Shown piece after piece: positions 17,784 to 25,630 of a DNA stretch of 64,000 bases (the first letter of the stretch is position 1; every line of letters starts with the position of its first letter). The DNA is from Roseovarius sp. MMSF_3350. Lineage in GTDB: Bacteria > Pseudomonadota > Alphaproteobacteria > Rhodobacterales > Rhodobacteraceae. The position numbers and the translations under genes were made by a program. The stretch is taken from the NCBI RefSeq assembly GCF_030733425.1, contig NZ_JASHIZ010000009.1:88747-152746 (forward strand), written 5' to 3'. The notes under the pieces were generated by a model. It was not told the DNA's origin. It saw only the letters and a list, made by a program, of their open reading frames with translations, and ran no database searches.

Positions 17784-18152
17784 TTACGCGTCGTCGGCTT
17801 GATCCAGAAACCGAAGGCGGTTTCCGAACGGGTCGATCACTTCCATCTGCAGGCCCCAGGGCAACGCTTCGAGCCCCGGGCGCATGTTCGCATTGGGCAG
17901 CAGACCCGCATGCCAGTCGCGCAGGTTGTCGACATGGACCATGGCGGTCGAACCGGGTGTGGCATCGCCATGGTGCTCGGTCAGATGCAGGTGGAAATCC
18001 CCGAGACGCAGGAAGGCATAGAGCGGAGAGCCATCAAACACGCGGACCTGGCCGGTCCATTCGAATCCCAGCCAGTCGACGTAGAATTCCCGCGCGCGGG
18101 CCTCGTCGAAGCTGCGAAAGACCGGCGCCGTACGCGTGACCTGCGGGGTCAT
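17784..18152 (-). CDS. VOC (glyoxalase/bleomycin resistance) superfamily protein
   Basis: A 122-residue single VOC domain. It begins APVFRSFDEARAREFYVDWL, followed by DFHLHLTEHHGDATPGST, and ends QMEVIDPFGNRLRFL, the usual beta-alpha-beta-beta-beta module with possible metal ligands in HLHLTEHH and the terminal Glu. Superfamily members range from glyoxalases to resistance proteins, so the substrate is not predictable. It overlaps the haem-oxygenase-like gene by 4 bases and is the seventh gene of the operon starting with hmuS, so a role in haem breakdown or binding of a product is plausible inference. A frame starting at 18413 is spurious. Confidence 0.85.
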   Translation of the reverse strand: MTPQVTRTAPVFRSFDEARAREFYVDWLGFEWTGQVRVFDGSPLYAFLRLGDFHLHLTEHHGDATPGSTAMVHVDNLRDWHAGLLPNANMRPGLEALPWGLQMEVIDPFGNRLRFLDQADDA

Positions 18153-18475
18153 GCCGGTGCGTCGGCGTCGATCTTCTGGATCGCGCGGAACCCTTCGAAA
18201 CGCGGTGTGCCTTCGTGCAGTTTGCGGCTTTGGCCGGCCCGGGCGTGGGAGGCGCGGAACTCCTCGCTGGTGGTCCAGGCGCGGAAATGCTCTTCGGTTT
18301 CCCAGACGGTGTGCGAGGCATAGAGCACGCGGCCGTCTTCCTCGGGACCCTTGAGCATGTGGAAGGATACGAAGCCCGCCATGTCCTTGAGGCGGCTTTC
18401 GCGGCTCAGCCACAGGTCCTCGAACTCGGCGGCGTTTTCGAGAGGCACGGTGAAGCGGTTCATGGCGAGATACAT
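18149..18475 (-). CDS. IsdG-like heme-degrading monooxygenase (ABM domain)
   Basis: A 108-residue antibiotic-biosynthesis-monooxygenase fold protein. Asn6, Trp67 and His77 fall at the same positions as the Asn/Trp/His active-site triad of IsdG-type haem oxygenases, which open the porphyrin ring and release iron. Other family segments are MNRFTVPLENAAEFEDLW and FVSFHMLKGPEEDG. It lies 10 bases after the ChaN-like gene and overlaps the VOC gene (ATGA) within the hmu operon, which strongly supports haem degradation. The start MYLAMNRF gives family length; the open frame continues upstream into chaN. Confidence 0.88.
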   Translation of the reverse strand: MYLAMNRFTVPLENAAEFEDLWLSRESRLKDMAGFVSFHMLKGPEEDGRVLYASHTVWETEEHFRAWTTSEEFRASHARAGQSRKLHEGTPRFEGFRAIQKIDADAPA

Positions 18476-18485
18476 CCGGGGATCC

Positions 18486-19235
18486 TTACTGGTTGGTGAG
18501 AGTAGCACAGGGGTCGTCGCGCGGGGCCGTGGGCACGATACGGGTTTCGTCGAATGGCGCGTTGGTTTCGGCCTCCACAAAGCCGATGGAGTGCGTGGTG
18601 ACTTCAGGGGCCGCACGGGCAATCATCGCGGGAATGCCCCAGTCCGTGCGGGCGTGGCCGTTTCCGGCGATCACGGCAACGGGCGGGCCGTGGCGTTCGA
18701 GCGCCTCGAGTGCTGCGCGGGCGAACACCGCGTCGCGGTAGCGTTGCACGGCGACCATCCCGGCCATCATGTCGCGGGGCATGGCCTCGCAATGGGCGGC
18801 GAACTGCATCTCCTCGCGGGTGCTTTGCTGATCCGCTGGCAGGGCCGTGTCCAGGCCATAAAGCGCGGCGTCGGGGCCGAAGATTTTGGCGGCACCTTCG
18901 GTATAGACCGTGCGCACGCTGTCCCGCGGAGCCGCGGCGCCGATGATCCGGGCCTCGCTCAGCGCATCGAATATGGGGGCGTAAATGTCGAAGTCGCTCC
19001 AGCCGCTGGTGGTCCATGCCTCTTCGGCCAGCGACCGATCGACATCGACGCGGGCGGCCTCGTCGGCGGTCAGCATTTCGAAGACGACGGCAGTGGGTTG
19101 CAATTCGGCAATCGCCGCGGCCTGGCCCAGATGGGCGTCGGGATTGTCGTGCACCTCGCCCAGGATGACGATATCCGCGGCGGGCTGGGCCAGCGCGGGG
19201 GCCGCGAGGCAGAGCGAGAGAATGGCTAGGCGCAC
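18486..19235 (-). CDS. ChaN-like haem-binding family protein (exported)
   Basis: A 249-residue secreted protein of the ChaN (haem-binding uptake, Tiki superfamily) group. It begins with a GTG and the signal VRLAILSLCLAAPALAQ, then the hallmark DIVILGEVHDNPDAH, and later VVFEMLTAD and VAVIAGNGHARTDWGIP. Characterised ChaN binds cofacial haem and is regulated by iron. It lies between hmuV (11-base gap) and the IsdG-like gene (10-base gap), so it is part of the haem operon. No lipobox Cys is visible, so it is probably periplasmic rather than a lipoprotein. The AAAGGAT ribosome site supports the GTG at 19235. Confidence 0.87.
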   Translation of the reverse strand: MRLAILSLCLAAPALAQPAADIVILGEVHDNPDAHLGQAAAIAELQPTAVVFEMLTADEAARVDVDRSLAEEAWTTSGWSDFDIYAPIFDALSEARIIGAAAPRDSVRTVYTEGAAKIFGPDAALYGLDTALPADQQSTREEMQFAAHCEAMPRDMMAGMVAVQRYRDAVFARAALEALERHGPPVAVIAGNGHARTDWGIPAMIARAAPEVTTHSIGFVEAETNAPFDETRIVPTAPRDDPCATLTNQ

Positions 19236-19246
19236 CGGGTATCCTT

Positions 19247-20029
19247 TCAGGCAGAGGCCGCGTGCGGCAGTATATAGGGCACACCGACGGGCGGTGGAGA
19301 GCAAACACGCAGCTCGCAGCCATAGGCCCGCGACAGGGTGGCATCGGTCAGCACCTCGGCCGGCGTGCCGAAGGCCAGACGCTGCCCTTCGGACAGGACG
19401 GCGACGCGGTCGGCGAAAAGTGCTGTCAGGTTGAGGTCGTGCATGACGGCGATGACCCCGCCGCCGGCGCGGGCGAAGCTGCGGGCGATCTCCATCACCT
19501 GCAACTGGTGCGCGATATCGAGGCTGCTGACCGGCTCGTCCAGCAACAGCCAGCGGGGGCGGCCATGCTCGACCGGGCTCCAGACCTGGGCGAGCACGCG
19601 GGCCAGCATGACGCGCTGTGCCTCGCCGCCGGACAACTCCTGAAAGGTGCGGTTGGCATAGTGGGCAAGGCCGACGCGGGAGAGGGCCTGCATGGGCACC
19701 TCGGGGCGGTCGCCGGCGGTGCCCGATTGCAGGCCGAGGCGCACCACCTCGATCACGGTGAACGGGAAAGCGAGCCGCGCCGACTGGGGCAGGACCGCGC
19801 GTTCGGCGGCCAATTCCCAAGGTTTCATCGCCGCGATGTCGCGGCCGTTCAGGCGGACCGCTCCGGTATGGGGCAGGGAGGCCGTCATCGCCCCCAGCAG
19901 CGTGGACTTTCCCGACCCGTTGGGGCCGACGATGGCCGTGACCAGGCCGGGATCGGCGTGGAATGAAACGCCGCGCAGGGCTTCGCGGCGGCCATAGGAG
20001 ACGCGGATTCTCTCGGCGATGAAGCTCAT
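19247..20029 (-). CDS. hmuV: Haem ABC transporter ATP-binding protein HmuV
   Basis: A 260-residue ABC ATPase that powers haem import across the inner membrane. Walker A is GPNGSGKST near residue 37, the signature is LSGGEAQRVMLA, Walker B is WLLLDEPVSSLD, and the H-loop is VMHDLNL. The family is usually 255-270 residues. The ATG overlaps the hmuU stop by 4 bases. Frames extending upstream into hmuU are shadows. Confidence 0.95.
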   Translation of the reverse strand: MSFIAERIRVSYGRREALRGVSFHADPGLVTAIVGPNGSGKSTLLGAMTASLPHTGAVRLNGRDIAAMKPWELAAERAVLPQSARLAFPFTVIEVVRLGLQSGTAGDRPEVPMQALSRVGLAHYANRTFQELSGGEAQRVMLARVLAQVWSPVEHGRPRWLLLDEPVSSLDIAHQLQVMEIARSFARAGGGVIAVMHDLNLTALFADRVAVLSEGQRLAFGTPAEVLTDATLSRAYGCELRVCSPPPVGVPYILPHAASA

Positions 20030-21093
20030 AGGTCGGCAAGCCCCCGGCGTGTCAGCAGGATCCATAGAAAGACCGGCGCCCCGAGCACCGCGGTGACGAT
20101 CCCGATGGGCAGTTCGGCGGGGGCGATCACGACCCGTGCGATGACGTCCGCGAGGATCAGCAGGATGGCGCCAAGCAGTGCCGAGTTCAGAAGCAACGTG
20201 CGATGGTCGGGGCCGGAGGCGAGTCGCAGAAGGTGCGGCACCACGATGCCAACAAAGCCGATGCCGCCAGAGACCGCGACCGCGGCGCCGGTGGCCGCAG
20301 CGACGGCGAGGATCGCGATGGATTTCAGACGCTGGACGCTGACGCCGATATGGGCCGCCGTCGCCTCGCCCAGGGCCAGGCTGTTCAGGCCGCGCCCCAG
20401 CGTCAGCGCGGCGGCGATAGCGAGCAGGATCATCGGCCCCGCCGTCAGCACCTTGGCCCAGCTGGCCCCGGCGAGCGAGCCGAGGCCCCAGAAGGTGAGG
20501 TCGCGCAATTGCGTGTCGTCGGCGATATAGACCAGGATGCCCGACACCGCCCCGGCCAGCGCCCCGAGCGCGATGCCCGCCAGCAGCATCGTGGCGACCG
20601 ACGTGTGTCCGTGGCGCGTGGCGACGCGGTAGAGCAGGAGGGTCGAGCCCCAGCCGCCGAGAAACGCGGCGAAGGGCGTCAGTTGGTTGCCGGTGAGGGT
20701 GTTCACCCAGGGCGGCAGCAGGCCGCCCAGCACGATAGCGAGGATGGCGCCCAGCCCGGCGCCGGCGCCCACGCCGACGATACCGGGATCGGCCAACGGG
20801 TTGCGGAACAGCCCCTGCATTGCGGCCCCCGACACCGCCAGCGCCGCGCCGACAAGGCCACCCATGGCGAGGCGCGGCAGCCGAATATCCCACAGCACGA
20901 CGCGGTCCATCTGGGTCAGCGCCTCGCCCCGCGCCAGCTTGGTGGCGAGGTTCGAGAGGGTCACGTCGGTCGCGCCCACCTGGAGGCTGGCGAGGGACAC
21001 GAGGACCAGCGCCGCCGCCAGCGCCCAGTGCAGGGCGCGGGCGCGGGATGCGCGGTCTCGTGGGGCGGCGTCGAAATCGGTGGCGGCGGTCAT
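20026..21093 (-). CDS. hmuU: Haem ABC transporter permease HmuU (FecCD family)
   Basis: A 355-residue polytopic protein with about ten hydrophobic helices. FecCD-family hallmarks include AVSGAAMQGLFRNPLADPG and later GGIGFVGIVVPHLLR and APAELPIGIVTAVLGAPVF. It forms the haem channel with HmuV. The N-terminus is basic and hydrophilic for about 20 residues before the first helix. It starts 3 bases after the hmuT stop and overlaps hmuV at its 3' end. Confidence 0.95.
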   Translation of the reverse strand: MTAATDFDAAPRDRASRARALHWALAAALVLVSLASLQVGATDVTLSNLATKLARGEALTQMDRVVLWDIRLPRLAMGGLVGAALAVSGAAMQGLFRNPLADPGIVGVGAGAGLGAILAIVLGGLLPPWVNTLTGNQLTPFAAFLGGWGSTLLLYRVATRHGHTSVATMLLAGIALGALAGAVSGILVYIADDTQLRDLTFWGLGSLAGASWAKVLTAGPMILLAIAAALTLGRGLNSLALGEATAAHIGVSVQRLKSIAILAVAAATGAAVAVSGGIGFVGIVVPHLLRLASGPDHRTLLLNSALLGAILLILADVIARVVIAPAELPIGIVTAVLGAPVFLWILLTRRGLADL

Positions 21094-21096
21094 TCT

Positions 21097-21993
21097 CTAG
21101 CTGTCCGTGCCGTAAAGCGCCGCGTTGAGCTGGCGGATTCCTTCGGCGGTGCGAGGGCCGAAGCCCAGCAGCAGAAGGCCGTCCATGCGCACCACAGTGC
21201 GGTCCTGCGCTGCGGGCGTCAGTCGGATCGCGGGCATGGCAAAGAGCGCGTCGTCATCGGCGGCATGATCGCCTGTGCGGTCCATCATCAGGATCACGTC
21301 GGGCGCAGCGGTGCCTATCGCCTCGTCGGTGACCTGCTTGTAGCCTTCGAATTCAGAGATTGCATTCACGCCGCCGGCCATGCGGATGATCGCGTCGGCG
21401 GCGGTGCCGGTGCCCGAGGCGTTGATCCGGCCGCCTTGGGTCGATAGCACGAAAAGCACGCGCTTCTTGTCGGCCTCGGGGCGGCGGGCGTCCTCGATGG
21501 CTGTCTGCATCTCGGCCTCGACCTTGGCGGCGAGCGCATCGGCCTGCTCAGGCACGTCGAGCGCCTCGCCCACGATGTCGATCTTGCGCAGGATGCCGTC
21601 GGTGGTCAGGGCGTCGGGTACTTCGACGAACGCGACATCTGCGGCGCGGATCACGTCCAGTGCTTCGGGCGGGCCGGCACCTTCGCCCGATATGATGAGC
21701 GTCGGGCCCACCGACAGGACGCCCTCGGGCGAGAGCGCGCGCATGTAGCCGACATCGGGCAGGTCCTGCATCGAGGGCGGGTAGGTCGATGTGGTGTCAC
21801 GCGCCTTTAGCCGGTGGTCCTGCCCCAGCGCGGCGACGATCTCGGTCACCGCGCCGCCGATGGACAGCACCTCGGCATGTGGATTGGCGGGGGTCTCGGC
21901 CTGCTGCGCGCTGACGGCCAGCGCGACGAAGGCCCCGACCATCGAGGTGCAGAGCGCGGCAATCGCGGCGCCCGTCGATTTGCTGCACATCAT
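21097..21993 (-). CDS. hmuT: Haem-binding periplasmic protein HmuT
   Basis: A 298-residue cluster-8 type substrate-binding protein with an N-terminal signal (about residues 8-30, ending VSAQQ). The mature start EVLSIGGAVTEIVAALG and the segment ARDTTSTYPPSMQDLPDVGYMRALSPEGVLS carry the Tyr/haem-ligand region of HmuT proteins (the segment includes YMRALSPE). It delivers haem from the outer-membrane receptor to HmuUV. Its ATG overlaps the hmuS stop by 4 bases. The size is normal. Confidence 0.93.
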   Translation of the reverse strand: MMCSKSTGAAIAALCTSMVGAFVALAVSAQQAETPANPHAEVLSIGGAVTEIVAALGQDHRLKARDTTSTYPPSMQDLPDVGYMRALSPEGVLSVGPTLIISGEGAGPPEALDVIRAADVAFVEVPDALTTDGILRKIDIVGEALDVPEQADALAAKVEAEMQTAIEDARRPEADKKRVLFVLSTQGGRINASGTGTAADAIIRMAGGVNAISEFEGYKQVTDEAIGTAAPDVILMMDRTGDHAADDDALFAMPAIRLTPAAQDRTVVRMDGLLLLGFGPRTAEGIRQLNAALYGTDS

Positions 21994-23042
21994 GCCGGCA
22001 CCTCTTCAAGCGAAGGCAGATCCGCGACGATCCGGCCCCATTCGGGCCGCGAATCGCGCCCTTCCTTGCCCAGCCCGAAGGTCTGGAAGATCAGGCCGCC
22101 CTCGGCATCGAATGCCTCGACCGAGATGGCGGGGCCGCGTTGGGTGGGTTTTTCGACCGCCCAGACTTCGGCCACCTTGTCGCGCCGCAGGTGCAGGTTG
22201 AATCCGGGGTCCATCACGTTCTGCCACGGCCCCATCGGGCGCAGGGTGCGGATCGGGCCGGAATGGATCTGGATGCAGCCGCGGTTGCCGACGAAGAGCA
22301 TGATCTCGATCCCGGCATCGCGCACGGCGTGCAGCATCGCATCGACCGCGGTGGGATCGAGCTGTCGCACGAAGGGCGCGCCCGCGATGCGGTAGGCGCC
22401 GAGGCGGTTCATCTTCAGCTTGGAACACAGGCGCAGGAATTGGTGCGTGTCGGTCAGACGCGCCCATTCCTCGCGCAGGATGTCGAGCTTGTCGGGCCGC
22501 GATTTTGGCGCTTCGACGGGTTGGCGCGCGGTGACCGTCTGACCTTCGGTCTGGTTCTCGTGTGCAAGGTCGGCTGTGATGCCCGCCCAGGCGTCATGGT
22601 GCGAGGCCTCGCGCAGGTGGATCTTGTGCACGGCATCGCCGGCGGCGTCGAATACCTGGAGCGACCGGCGCGGGCCGTCATCCGACGGGGTTTCCACGGC
22701 GAAGGCGTGAACCCAGTGCGACTGGAAGATCCGCAGGTCGATATCCTCGGTCAGGGTCATCGCGGCATGTTCGCCGGGATGGTAGTTGCCGTATTCGCCC
22801 ACCTTCTCGTGCACGCAGGCGTCGACCCGGGTCAGAGCCATGACCTCGCCCAGCTTCTCGGCGGCGGGAATGATCCGGTCGGGATGCGCGGCAATCCGCG
22901 TAGTGCCGCGACCGACATGGGCGGCGACAAGCTGAGCCTCGGAGATCCCGAGCGCGTCGGCCTGGTCGCGGGTCCGCATTTTGGGGTTCTCGGCCTGGAA
23001 GACACGAATCGTTTCGGGGGTCGGTTCAGATCGCTCGCTCAT
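21990..23042 (-). CDS. hmuS: Haem-handling/degrading factor HmuS (HemS/ChuS-like)
   Basis: A 350-residue cytoplasmic protein made of two HemS/ChuX-type repeats, each with a VGRGTTRI or LFVGNRGCIQIHSG type strand; the first repeat includes ALTRVDACVHEKVG and the second NVMDPGFNLHLR. HemS proteins accept haem from the ABC importer and, in some members, degrade it. It is the first gene of the leftward haem operon. The start MSERSEPTPETIRVF at 23042 is chosen because codons further upstream run through the promoter and a candidate iron box. Co-occurrence with an IsdG-like enzyme suggests two haem-processing proteins. Confidence 0.93.
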   Translation of the reverse strand: MSERSEPTPETIRVFQAENPKMRTRDQADALGISEAQLVAAHVGRGTTRIAAHPDRIIPAAEKLGEVMALTRVDACVHEKVGEYGNYHPGEHAAMTLTEDIDLRIFQSHWVHAFAVETPSDDGPRRSLQVFDAAGDAVHKIHLREASHHDAWAGITADLAHENQTEGQTVTARQPVEAPKSRPDKLDILREEWARLTDTHQFLRLCSKLKMNRLGAYRIAGAPFVRQLDPTAVDAMLHAVRDAGIEIMLFVGNRGCIQIHSGPIRTLRPMGPWQNVMDPGFNLHLRRDKVAEVWAVEKPTQRGPAISVEAFDAEGGLIFQTFGLGKEGRDSRPEWGRIVADLPSLEEVPA

Positions 23043-23116
23043 TGGGCATCCTCGGAATGACGTGGGGTCCGATGGCTTGGCTCGCAGAGTCGGGGAGCGT
23101 GGCTCTCGCAATTTAC

Positions 23117-23133
23117 TTGACTGTTTTAGTCGG
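23117..23133. promoter_or_regulatory. Candidate iron-response box between hmuS and hmuR
   Basis: TTGACTGTTTTAGTCGG is the third copy of the TGA-N9-TCG motif. It contains the inverted repeat GACT-N5-AGTC and sits in the 200-base divergent region, 75 bases upstream of hmuS and 110 bases upstream of the receptor gene, so one bound repressor could silence both. Confidence 0.6.
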
Positions 23134-23242
23134 TTAAGAGTATCGGTGCAACCCATCGCGATGATGTGCATCGCAATCAATCAATCTACCGCGCCAGCCC
23201 TTCGCAAGCACCGGTGAAAAACGTGCAAGAAGGATGGCGTTC

Positions 23243-25288
23243 ATGCTTACCACATTCATGCGTGGGACGACCGCGCTCGTCTGCCTGTCCCTGGCCGGAA
23301 CGGCCATGGCGCAGGAAGAGCCCGGCTTTCTGGGGACCCTGGTCCTGACCCCCGGCAAACGGGACCTGACATTCGGCACGGCGCTGCCTCGGACCGTTGT
23401 CGACGAAGAGGAAATCAAGGACCGGCAGGCCAGCACGGTCGCGCAGCTGATCGACTCGGTTCCCGGCGTCACGCTGGTGAACGGTACCACGCCGCAGGGG
23501 TCGGGGATCAATATCCGCGGGTTCGGGGCCAATACCACTTACGGCTCGGATCAGAAGATCGCGGTGCAGATCGACGGCGCTTCGGTCGGGTCGGAAGAGA
23601 TCTATCGGCTGGGAACGCAGCTGTTCACCGACCCGCTGCTCTACAAGGAAGTCGAGGTGATCCGTGGCACGATCGGCAGCTTCGCCTATGGGTCGGGCAT
23701 CGTTGGCGGCGTCGTGAAGCTGGAGACCAAGGACGCGTCGGATTTCACCGGCGGGGTGCCCGGCTTTGGCGGGTCGCAGACGCTGGAGTTCAGCTCGAAC
23801 GGACATGGCTTCACCAGTTCGACGAACCTTGCGTGGATGCCCGCCAAGGGAGCCGAGTTCCTGCTGAACTATACCTGGCGTGACCAAGGCACGCTGGAAG
23901 CCGGCGACGGCACGAAGATCGGAAACAGTTCCTTCAATACGCCGTCTTTCCTGGCCAAGGCCCGGTTCACTTTTGGGCAGGAAGACGCGCATTCGCTGAT
24001 GTTCAGCCATTCGCGGACCGAGGCCGACGACAAGGACGTGCCCTATGATCAGTTCGAGACGACGGCGGGCAGCTTTGGCCGGGTCGATCGCATCACCGAC
24101 ACGAAACAGACGACCGTCGAATATCGCTTCAATCCGCTCAGCGACCTGATCGACCTGCGGGCGAACCTGTCCTATGCCGACCAGAAAATCGACACGACCT
24201 ATATCGACGGAAGCTCGCCCTTCCAGGGCGGGCAGCCGGTGGACGTGTTCTGCGCCAGCCCGTTCTTTGGTGTGATCTGCGCAGACAACCGCTACGAGAC
24301 GACCAAGCTGACGATTTCCAACCGGGCGCTTTTCACGACGGGGCAGGTCGAGCACGACATGCTGGCGGGGATCGAAGGCATTCACAAGAAGCGCCTGGAT
24401 GCGGCCGCCGCGCCGGGCGGCACCGACGACCGCTTTGCCGCGTTCATGGTGAACGAGATGACGATCGGGCCGGTGACGGTAACGCCGGCGGTGCGCTATG
24501 AAAGCTCAAAGATCGAAAGCTCGACGCCGCTGGCCGGGGTGCCCGACAGCTACAGCAACGACGCGCTGATGGGGGGGCTGGCGCTGGCCTATGACTTCGG
24601 CAACGGGTTCTCGTTGTTCGGCAGCGCGGCTTATACCGAAGGTCTGCCGCTGATTGACGACCTTGATGCCACGCCCACCTCGCAGCGGCGGCTGGCCATG
24701 ACGGAAAAGTCGCATACGTTCGAGATCGGCGCCGCCTATACCGGCACCGACGTGTTCGCGGCAGGTGACTCGTTCACCGTGCGCGGCAACCTCTACCAGA
24801 CGAAACTGTGGGATATCACCACCTATACCGTACCCGGTGCGACCGGGACCGATCTTGACGGCGTAACGACCGAGGGGCTGGAACTGGAGGCGTCCTATGG
24901 CACCGCGGGCGGCTTTTACGTCGATTTGGCGGGGCATGTCGGCGAGGGGCGGGAATACAACCCCGACGGCACCTCCGATACCTGGCGCAACAGTGCGGCC
25001 GACCGGCTGCAGCTGACGGTCGGTCAGCGGGTCGGTGACGACCTGGACCTGAGCTGGGAGGTGGTGCACGCCGCCGATCGGTTCGACGCGCTTGGCGCGG
25101 ATCTGGGCGACACCACGGTACACAACCTGCGCGCCACGTGGAGGCCCGAGACCAATTGGCTGGAAGGCACCGAGGTGCGGTTCGGGATCGAGAATGCGTT
25201 CGACAAGGATTATGTCGGGCACCTGTCCTCGCCCACGCGCAAGGCGCCGGGGCGGACGTTCAAGGTGTCGCTGACGCAAGCGTTCTGA
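23243..25288 (+). CDS. hmuR: TonB-dependent outer-membrane haem receptor
   Basis: A 681-residue TonB-dependent receptor. The signal peptide ends near AGTAMAQ. A probable TonB box (TLVLTPGKRD) is followed by the plug domain, including QASTVAQLIDSVPGVTLVNG and NIRGFGANTTYG, and then the 22-strand barrel, ending FKVSLTQAF with the usual terminal Phe. Haem specificity is inferred from divergent pairing with the haem import operon. The ATG at 23243 is preferred over the one at 23234 because the AAGAAGGA site sits 8 bases before it and overlaps the earlier ATG. Stop is followed directly by a hairpin. Confidence 0.9.
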   Translation: MLTTFMRGTTALVCLSLAGTAMAQEEPGFLGTLVLTPGKRDLTFGTALPRTVVDEEEIKDRQASTVAQLIDSVPGVTLVNGTTPQGSGINIRGFGANTTYGSDQKIAVQIDGASVGSEEIYRLGTQLFTDPLLYKEVEVIRGTIGSFAYGSGIVGGVVKLETKDASDFTGGVPGFGGSQTLEFSSNGHGFTSSTNLAWMPAKGAEFLLNYTWRDQGTLEAGDGTKIGNSSFNTPSFLAKARFTFGQEDAHSLMFSHSRTEADDKDVPYDQFETTAGSFGRVDRITDTKQTTVEYRFNPLSDLIDLRANLSYADQKIDTTYIDGSSPFQGGQPVDVFCASPFFGVICADNRYETTKLTISNRALFTTGQVEHDMLAGIEGIHKKRLDAAAAPGGTDDRFAAFMVNEMTIGPVTVTPAVRYESSKIESSTPLAGVPDSYSNDALMGGLALAYDFGNGFSLFGSAAYTEGLPLIDDLDATPTSQRRLAMTEKSHTFEIGAAYTGTDVFAAGDSFTVRGNLYQTKLWDITTYTVPGATGTDLDGVTTEGLELEASYGTAGGFYVDLAGHVGEGREYNPDGTSDTWRNSAADRLQLTVGQRVGDDLDLSWEVVHAADRFDALGADLGDTTVHNLRATWRPETNWLEGTEVRFGIENAFDKDYVGHLSSPTRKAPGRTFKVSLTQAF

Positions 25289-25305
25289 GACGCGGCCTGC
25301 GTCTC
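25287..25305 (+). terminator. Hairpin at the end of hmuR
   Basis: GAGACGC-GGCCT-GCGTCTC forms a perfect 7-bp stem that starts inside the hmuR stop codon. No T-run follows, so it may act as an mRNA 3' stabiliser or a Rho-assisted end rather than a classical terminator. Confidence 0.5.
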
Positions 25306-25630
25306 GGGTCAGGCGGTTCGGCGGGGCTTGTGTGGCCAGCGCGCGCCATGCCGCGGTGACGGTCCTTGGTGGGATCGTCACCGTGTCTGGTGACACGGCT
25401 CTATCGGGGCATGGCGTCATTGCCGCGCGGGTTTCCGCTGCGCGGCTGGAAAGATATCCCTCTGTATATATGATCGCCCGGCCGAAACCCTGGTTCGGAG
25501 GTGACGCGCGCGGGGGATAATGCTACTCGGTAGCAGATGCGGTTGAAAAACCCTTGGAAACCGAGGGAAATCTTCGGGAACCACAGGAAATCACTGCCGG
25601 TGAGTTCAAGCTGAGATATGATTTAAGCAT
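25306..25630. other. Noncoding gap between hmuR and dusA with several dyads
   Basis: This 325-base stretch holds no convincing gene or tRNA. It contains two overlapping inverted repeats, CGGTGACG/CGTCACCG (25354-25361 with 25376-25383) and CCGTGTC/GACACGG (25381-25387 with 25392-25398). The pairs share bases 25381-25383, so both stems cannot form fully at once. A third hairpin, TGCTAC-TCG-GTAGCA, is at 25521-25535. The AT-rich TATATAT at about 25465 could be a -10 region for dusA. The overlap of stems resembles an attenuator or RNA switch, but no known class is recognised. Confidence 0.4.

Noticed and set aside
25306..25630. tRNA gene or integration site next to dusA
   Set aside because: No cloverleaf or CCA-type 3' end can be traced, and there is no integrase or direct repeat.
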